Shown: positions 59,724 through 64,000 of the stretch, in pieces
Layout: every line of letters starts with the position of its first letter
How positions within the stretch are numbered: the first letter of the stretch is position 1
From: Desulfobacca acetoxidans DSM 11109
Lineage (GTDB): Bacteria; Desulfobacterota; Desulfobaccia; Desulfobaccales; Desulfobaccaceae
NCBI RefSeq assembly: GCF_000195295.1
Contig: NC_015388.1
Location: 1,364,001-1,428,000, forward strand
Direction: 5' to 3'
DNA: 64,000 nucleotides
Position numbers and translations under genes: made by a program
Notes under the pieces: generated by a model
Database searches by the model: none
Told to the model about the DNA's origin: nothing
Seen by the model: only the letters and a program-made list of their open reading frames with translations

Positions 59724-61151
59724 ATGATGAGGGAAATTCTTTCATTTTGCGCCCTAACGGCCCTTTTGCTCACCGGCTGCACCATGGCTCCGCCATACAG
59801 TCGCCCCGAGGCGCCGATCCCCCAGGACTGGCCCAGCGGTCCGGCATATAAAGACGCTTTCTCTAAGCCGGACGCCGCGCTCGCGGTCGAGGTGCAATGG
59901 CGAAAATTCTTCAATGATCACCGGCTGCAAACGGTTATTGCCATGGCCCTGAAAAACAATCGAGATCTGCGGGTAGCCGCCTTGAATGTGGAAAAGGCGC
60001 GCGCCTTGTACCGCGTCCAGCGCGCCGAGCTTTTCCCGACGTTGGAAACCGGCATCAGCGCCAAAAAGGAACGCGTCAAAATCTCGGGAACCCAAGGAAT
60101 GGTAAACCTGGAGGAGTACAGCATCAATCTGGGCATCAGTTCCTGGGAAATTGATTTCTTCGGCCGGATTCGCAGCTTGAAAAAACGGGCCCTAGAAGAA
60201 TACCTGGCCTCGGAACAGGGTCGCCGCAGTGCGGAGATCTTGCTGATATCAGAAGTGGCCAACGCCTATCTGACCCTGGCGGCGGATCGGGAAAACCTCA
60301 AACTGGCTCGATCCACCCTTGAGACCCAGCAGGCTGCTTACAATCTGATCCGACGGAGGTTTGAAGTTGGCTTTGCACCCGAACTGGATCTGCGTCAGGT
60401 ACAAACCAGAGTGGATACAGCCCGAGTGGACGTGGCGCGCTATACTGAATTGACGGCTCAAGATGAAAATGCCTTACACCTGTTGGCCGGATCACCCATT
60501 CCGGCCGACCTGTTGCCGAGAGAATTGAGCCTGGTCAAACCCTTGCCGGATGTATCCCCCGGCACGTCTTCGGAGGTGCTCCTGCGCCGTCCCGATATTC
60601 TTCAGGCAGAGCATGTCCTCAAGGCCGCCAATGCCAATATCGGCGCGGCCCGCGCCGCTTTCTTCCCCCGCATTTCACTTACCTCGGCGATTGGTACCGC
60701 CAGCGGCGACCTATCGGGACTGTTTGAGACCGGTTCCTTTGTCTGGAGTTACGCTCCTCGAATCGTTCTGCCGATCTTCGATGCCCGCACCCGGCCAGCA
60801 TTGGAGGCCACTCAGGTAGCAAGGAAGATTGCCCTGGCGCAATACGAACGATCGATCCAAATCGCTTTTCGGGAAACCGCTGATGCGCTTGCCAGCCGAG
60901 GCACGCTGGGAGACCGGATGGCAGCCCAGCAATCTCTGGTCGATGCCACTGCCAGAACCTACCAGCTCTCCAATGCGCGCTATGAAAAGGGGATCGACAT
61001 CTATCTAAACGTGCTGGATGCGCAACGCTCTCTTTATGCCGCACAGCAGGGTCTCATCGCCATCCGCCTGGCCAAATTAGTCAATCAGGTGCGGCTTTAT
61101 GAGGTGTTGGGAGGGGGCGGCGACGCCAGCACCTCACCTGAAGGTTTATAA
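59724..61151 (+). CDS. outer-membrane efflux channel lipoprotein (NodT/OprM-type)
   Basis: A 475-residue TolC-family channel: lipobox LLTGC (Cys19), MAPPYSRPEAPIPQDW (the typical N-terminal region of OprM/NodT proteins), then two repeats of coiled-coil helices and strands (for example AYLTLAADRENLKLARSTLE and AADALASRGTLGDRMAAQQSLV). The start is one of two adjacent ATGs (59724, 59727) behind AGAGGAG, immediately after the pump gene stop codon. It completes the tripartite efflux system. The long open frame that begins at 59652 is overlap with the pump gene. Confidence 0.93.
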   Translation: MMREILSFCALTALLLTGCTMAPPYSRPEAPIPQDWPSGPAYKDAFSKPDAALAVEVQWRKFFNDHRLQTVIAMALKNNRDLRVAALNVEKARALYRVQRAELFPTLETGISAKKERVKISGTQGMVNLEEYSINLGISSWEIDFFGRIRSLKKRALEEYLASEQGRRSAEILLISEVANAYLTLAADRENLKLARSTLETQQAAYNLIRRRFEVGFAPELDLRQVQTRVDTARVDVARYTELTAQDENALHLLAGSPIPADLLPRELSLVKPLPDVSPGTSSEVLLRRPDILQAEHVLKAANANIGAARAAFFPRISLTSAIGTASGDLSGLFETGSFVWSYAPRIVLPIFDARTRPALEATQVARKIALAQYERSIQIAFRETADALASRGTLGDRMAAQQSLVDATARTYQLSNARYEKGIDIYLNVLDAQRSLYAAQQGLIAIRLAKLVNQVRLYEVLGGGGDASTSPEGL

Positions 61152-61376
61152 TCCTGGATCATTCCGCAGGAAAAGATGGAAATTAGCATATCTATGTAAT
61201 AGAATGGGATAATCTAACAATTCGAGATCTCAAAGATGCTCGATAATGGGAAAAGCCAAAAAGAGATAATCCGACCGGATGTTAACCGGGCCAAGAGGCC
61301 TTAAAACCATTTTTGACTACGGTGGCCAAGGTTGCCGCTTAATCTCGGTTAAAAATAGTTAATATAATAATCAAAT

Positions 61377-62120
61377 ATGAATATGATATTAATCGGAAGT
61401 TTAGCCAGTCTTTTAGCTGGCCTGGCTACTGGCATAGGAGCCATATTAGTTTTTTTTATACCTGAACCTTCTGATAAGTTCCTTGATGCTTCACTCGGAT
61501 TTGCTGCAGGTGTTATGCTGGCAGCAAGTTCATTCAGTTTAATTGTGCCTGCAATTGAAATTGGGGGAATTTGGAAAACAGTAATAGGAATTATTACAGG
61601 AACCGTATTCCTGTTCTACGCGGAAAGACTTATTCCTCATGCACATTATGTAGCAGGAGTTAAGGGTCCCCCAACAAAGCTTAGTAAAATATGGTTATTT
61701 ATTCTGGCTATAACTATTCATAACTTTCCTGAAGGTATGGCTGTTGGAGTAGGTTATGGTGGCGGTGATATTAAAGCGGGAACCAGCTTAGCAATTGGAA
61801 TAGGACTCCAAAATATGCCTGAAGGATTAGCTGTTGCATTCCCTTTGTTAAGAGAGGGAAGTACGAGAAGTAAAGCTTTCCTGATAGCTCTATTGACTGG
61901 TTTGGTGGAACCATTTGGAGGATTTTTGGGAATATCCGTCGTTTCTTTAGGGAAATTCCTTCTTCCTTATGGTTTGGCATTTGCTGCCGGAGCTATGCTT
62001 CTTGTGATAACCGAAGAAATAATACCTGAAACTCATTCTCGAGGCAATGACCGGGAAGCTAGCATAGGTGTGATTCTTGGTTTTATTATTATGATGGTTT
62101 TTGATAATATCTTTAGTTAA
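61377..62120 (+). CDS. ZIP-family divalent metal transporter
   Basis: A 247-residue polytopic protein of the ZIP family (GufA-like), which usually imports Zn2+, Fe2+ or Mn2+. The metal-site helices are intact: ITIHNFPEGMAVGVG (about 112-126) and GIGLQNMPEGLAVAF (141-155), with a histidine-containing loop IPHAHYVAG between helices. Codon use is strongly AT-biased (ATA, AAA, TTA common), unlike the GC-rich genes around it, which points to recent transfer. No ribosome binding site of note precedes the ATG, and the upstream 225 bases are AT-rich without features. Confidence 0.87.
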   Translation: MNMILIGSLASLLAGLATGIGAILVFFIPEPSDKFLDASLGFAAGVMLAASSFSLIVPAIEIGGIWKTVIGIITGTVFLFYAERLIPHAHYVAGVKGPPTKLSKIWLFILAITIHNFPEGMAVGVGYGGGDIKAGTSLAIGIGLQNMPEGLAVAFPLLREGSTRSKAFLIALLTGLVEPFGGFLGISVVSLGKFLLPYGLAFAAGAMLLVITEEIIPETHSRGNDREASIGVILGFIIMMVFDNIFS

Positions 62121-62391
62121 AAAATAAAATAGCATTAACACGATGCAGGGAACTTCTCATTCGTCAATGAAATAAACAAACGAGTTGATGTTAGATGAAG
62201 GCTTTCAAAAATGCTGATTATAAACTTATAGTTGCATAATTGCGGTTAATGAACCAATTTCTTTCAAGAGAATGACATTATTTAATGATCTCAATTCATG
62301 CATAAGTGGTGGAAGTGTATTTCGAGAAATTTGGTGATTGCAACCGGCGCTGCCCGGCAGCGCCCATTAAATCAAGACAAGGAGAAAAACC

Positions 62392-62553
62392 ATGGCAGAC
62401 AAAGAGATCCTTTTTTCGGACAAGGACCAGCAAGAGATCGAAGCTATTGTCATCGACAGGGATAAAGACGAAGCCCTGCGTTTTCTGAACAAACTGCTGG
62501 AATGGATAAAAGGCCATCCCGGCCGTGTCTGCGGCCCGGCGCCCATTCAATAA
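62392..62553 (+). CDS. 53-residue small protein of unknown function
   Basis: A short gene with a good ribosome binding site (GGAG, 7-base spacing). The product begins MADKEILFSDKDQQEIEAIV and contains a charged helix (DEALRFLNKLLEWIKGHP) and a C-terminal RVCGPAPIQ. It is acidic-basic mixed and soluble, with one cysteine. I do not recognise the family. The 271 bases before it (62121-62391) are AT-rich and empty apart from a CCGG-rich stretch just upstream. Confidence 0.65.
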   Translation: MADKEILFSDKDQQEIEAIVIDRDKDEALRFLNKLLEWIKGHPGRVCGPAPIQ

Positions 62554-63025
62554 TTTGCGCCCTTAATGGCTTTCAGAGAGAATCTGGAAAGGCTGGCTCT
62601 GGTGGTTGACACTTATGCCTACCAGGTCGGCCTTTCCGTGTTGTAGGCTTTTGCTGAGTACCAGGATATGCGTTATCTGGCCTGCCTGGGGGATTGCTTT
62701 TTGGTACCTTTCCAGTCCTAACTCCAGATGGATCAGAGGCACCGGTTGTATAAGGTATTCGACGCGTATGGCCCAGGAATGCCCGAGGCCACAGGGCGCA
62801 GTATCGCCTTGAATCTGTCCGATCAGATCTACCTGCCCACACCCCGGCCTTTCTCTGTACTTATTGTCTCTTTCGGGGAATTGAGGAATTTTATATTTTT
62901 TGGATTCCCGGACTGCCTCGCTTCCTCAGAATGACGGGTGTGGAGGCTTTGCAGCGCCTTACTGCAATTATCAGTTGTATCCCCCTGTAAAACCTAACCT
63001 GACTGTGCCTGGTGGTCATCGTTCG
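62554..63025. other. intergenic region without a supported gene
   Basis: A plus-strand frame from the ATG at 62566 (MAFRENLERLALVVDTYAYQ) is protein-like for about 26 codons and then meets TAG, perhaps another gene fragment. The minus-strand frame 62573-62842 is rich in Arg/Pro/Thr and does not look real. Confidence 0.4.
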
Positions 63026-64000
63026 TTAAGCCTTGGTTTGCCCAGAACGTCGTTTGAAAAGGAAGTAAAGGGCCAGGCCCGCTGCGATGGCGGCCAAGCC
63101 GGTGAGTGAAACATAAGGCTTGTTGATGATGGAAAAAAGGATAATCCAGAGATTGCCTGCCATAAACAAGATGGGGGTGAAAGGATACCCCAGGGTTTTA
63201 TAAGGCAAGTCCGGAGCTGGTTGCCGGTGCCGCAAAACCATGAGCCCCGCCACGGTGATCAGGGAGAACAGCGACAGGGTGAAACCGATAAAGATCAGCA
63301 AATTTTCGAAGGAGGCGGTCAGCACCATACCCAGAGCCAGGCTGCCCTGGAGCCAAATGGCGTTGGCCGGGGTGCCGGAGCGGCTGCTCACCCTGCTGAG
63401 GCCCGAGAAAAACAGCCCGTCTTGCGCCATGGCCAGATAGACCCGAGGGCCGGTCATCATCATGGCGCTGATGAGGGACAGGAGGCTTAAAGCGATAACT
63501 GCGGCAAACGTCCGGCTGACCTCGGGGCCAAACAAGGCCAGGGCGGCCTTTTCTCCTACTTCCAGGACGCCGCTCATCTCCTGGACCGGCAGGCCATAGA
63601 GAAAGATCACATTGATAAGCAGGTATAGGACGGTAACCACCAGGGTGCCGCACACTAAAGCCAGGGGAATATTGCGGGTGGGTTGGGAGATTTCACTGCC
63701 CATATAGGCCGCGGCATTCCAGCCGCTGTAGGCGAAAGTAATGAAAATAAGCGAGGTGGCGAAAGAACTGGAAAAATAAAGACCTACCGGCGGCGCCGCG
63801 CCCAAATGGGTCAGAGAACCGCGGCCATACATGAAGCCCAGGAAAATAAAGGCCAGGATGAGGGTGACCTTAAAGAGGGTGAGCAGGTTCTGGACGCGGC
63901 TGCCTAGAAACAGGCTGTGGCGGTGAATCATGGAGAAGACCACGATTATTGCGGAGGCTAACAGGGTAACCGGTGAAATGGTCAGCACCGTCAGCCCCTG
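63026..64000 (-). CDS. APC-family amino acid permease, partial
   Basis: The frame is open to the right window edge (minus-strand 5' end), so the gene is truncated there and the GTG at 63988 is not its start. The 324 visible residues contain about eight to nine membrane helices. ITFAYSGWNAAAYMGSEISQPTRNIP is the core APC-family motif (substrate-binding helix 6 and following loop), and LPYKTLGYPFTPILFM lies near the C-terminus. The substrate is probably an amino acid or amine; the missing N-terminus prevents a closer call. Confidence 0.88.
   Translation of the reverse strand, partial: QGLTVLTISPVTLLASAIIVVFSMIHRHSLFLGSRVQNLLTLFKVTLILAFIFLGFMYGRGSLTHLGAAPPVGLYFSSSFATSLIFITFAYSGWNAAAYMGSEISQPTRNIPLALVCGTLVVTVLYLLINVIFLYGLPVQEMSGVLEVGEKAALALFGPEVSRTFAAVIALSLLSLISAMMMTGPRVYLAMAQDGLFFSGLSRVSSRSGTPANAIWLQGSLALGMVLTASFENLLIFIGFTLSLFSLITVAGLMVLRHRQPAPDLPYKTLGYPFTPILFMAGNLWIILFSIINKPYVSLTGLAAIAAGLALYFLFKRRSGQTKA

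Noticed and set aside
62573-62842. 89-residue minus-strand frame
   Set aside because: Arg/Pro/Thr-rich, typical of an antisense reading of GC-rich DNA; no start signal.

Overview
The window reads as one contig of a mesophilic, moderately GC-rich Desulfobacterota-type (deltaproteobacterial) chromosome. Pointers are TauE/SafE-type sulfur-anion exporters paired with universal stress proteins, an 11-subunit complex I without the NADH module, a PerR-type Fur protein, DUF3786, and a sigma-54 two-component pair. Lineage is inferred from gene content; no rRNA or marker tree is available here.

Layout. 1-18.2 kb: 3' end of a P3A-type cation ATPase, pcnB, a TSUP exporter with a membrane partner, a PaaK-type CoA ligase, a PagL-like barrel, perR, rnc, an NlpC/P60 hydrolase, DUF3786 and GH57/DUF3536 genes, and a HAD/phosphoribosyltransferase pair with a decayed gene upstream. 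18.7-22.6 kb: a structured leader followed by a divergent CcsA-like/ResB-like pair and a TonB-dependent receptor. 22.9-32.8 kb: nuoABCDHIJKLMN with a sigma-70 promoter and an intrinsic terminator. 33.0-34.4 kb: a NifX-like, NifU-like and degenerate receiver operon with promoter and terminator. 34.7-40.1 kb: MliC-like inhibitor, sensor kinase, sigma-54 activator, and a convergent Lon-like protease carrying a receiver domain inserted in front of its AAA+ module. 40.6-43.5 kb: USP/membrane protein, TSUP exporter and tandem USP.

43.8-45.6 kb is a compact RiPP-type unit on the minus strand: promoter, B12 riboswitch, intrinsic terminator, a 42-aa precursor peptide (cbpA-like, below the usual ORF-calling size) and a radical SAM/SPASM maturase (cbpB-like). 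46-50.6 kb holds a GGDEF protein, a PIN toxin/antitoxin pair, a dead restriction-modification gene, tRNA-Pro(GGG) and other gene debris. 50.6-61.2 kb: a TonB receptor plus an exported tetrapyrrole-methylase-like protein lie between a truncated and an intact copy of the same marR gene; the intact marR precedes an AcrAB/OMF-type tripartite efflux operon, and three copies of one palindromic operator mark both marR copies and the efflux operon. 61.4 kb to the end: an AT-rich ZIP transporter, a 53-aa small protein and an APC permease cut by the window edge.

Dispersed non-coding repeats punctuate the window: a 114-bp element (two tandem copies plus a partial third, and one distant copy with a compensatory stem change), a ~107-bp element, and short GC-rich hairpins. 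The most notable features are the B12-riboswitch-controlled peptide/radical SAM unit, the receiver-in-Lon architecture beside its likely source genes, and the exported methylase next to a TonB receptor.
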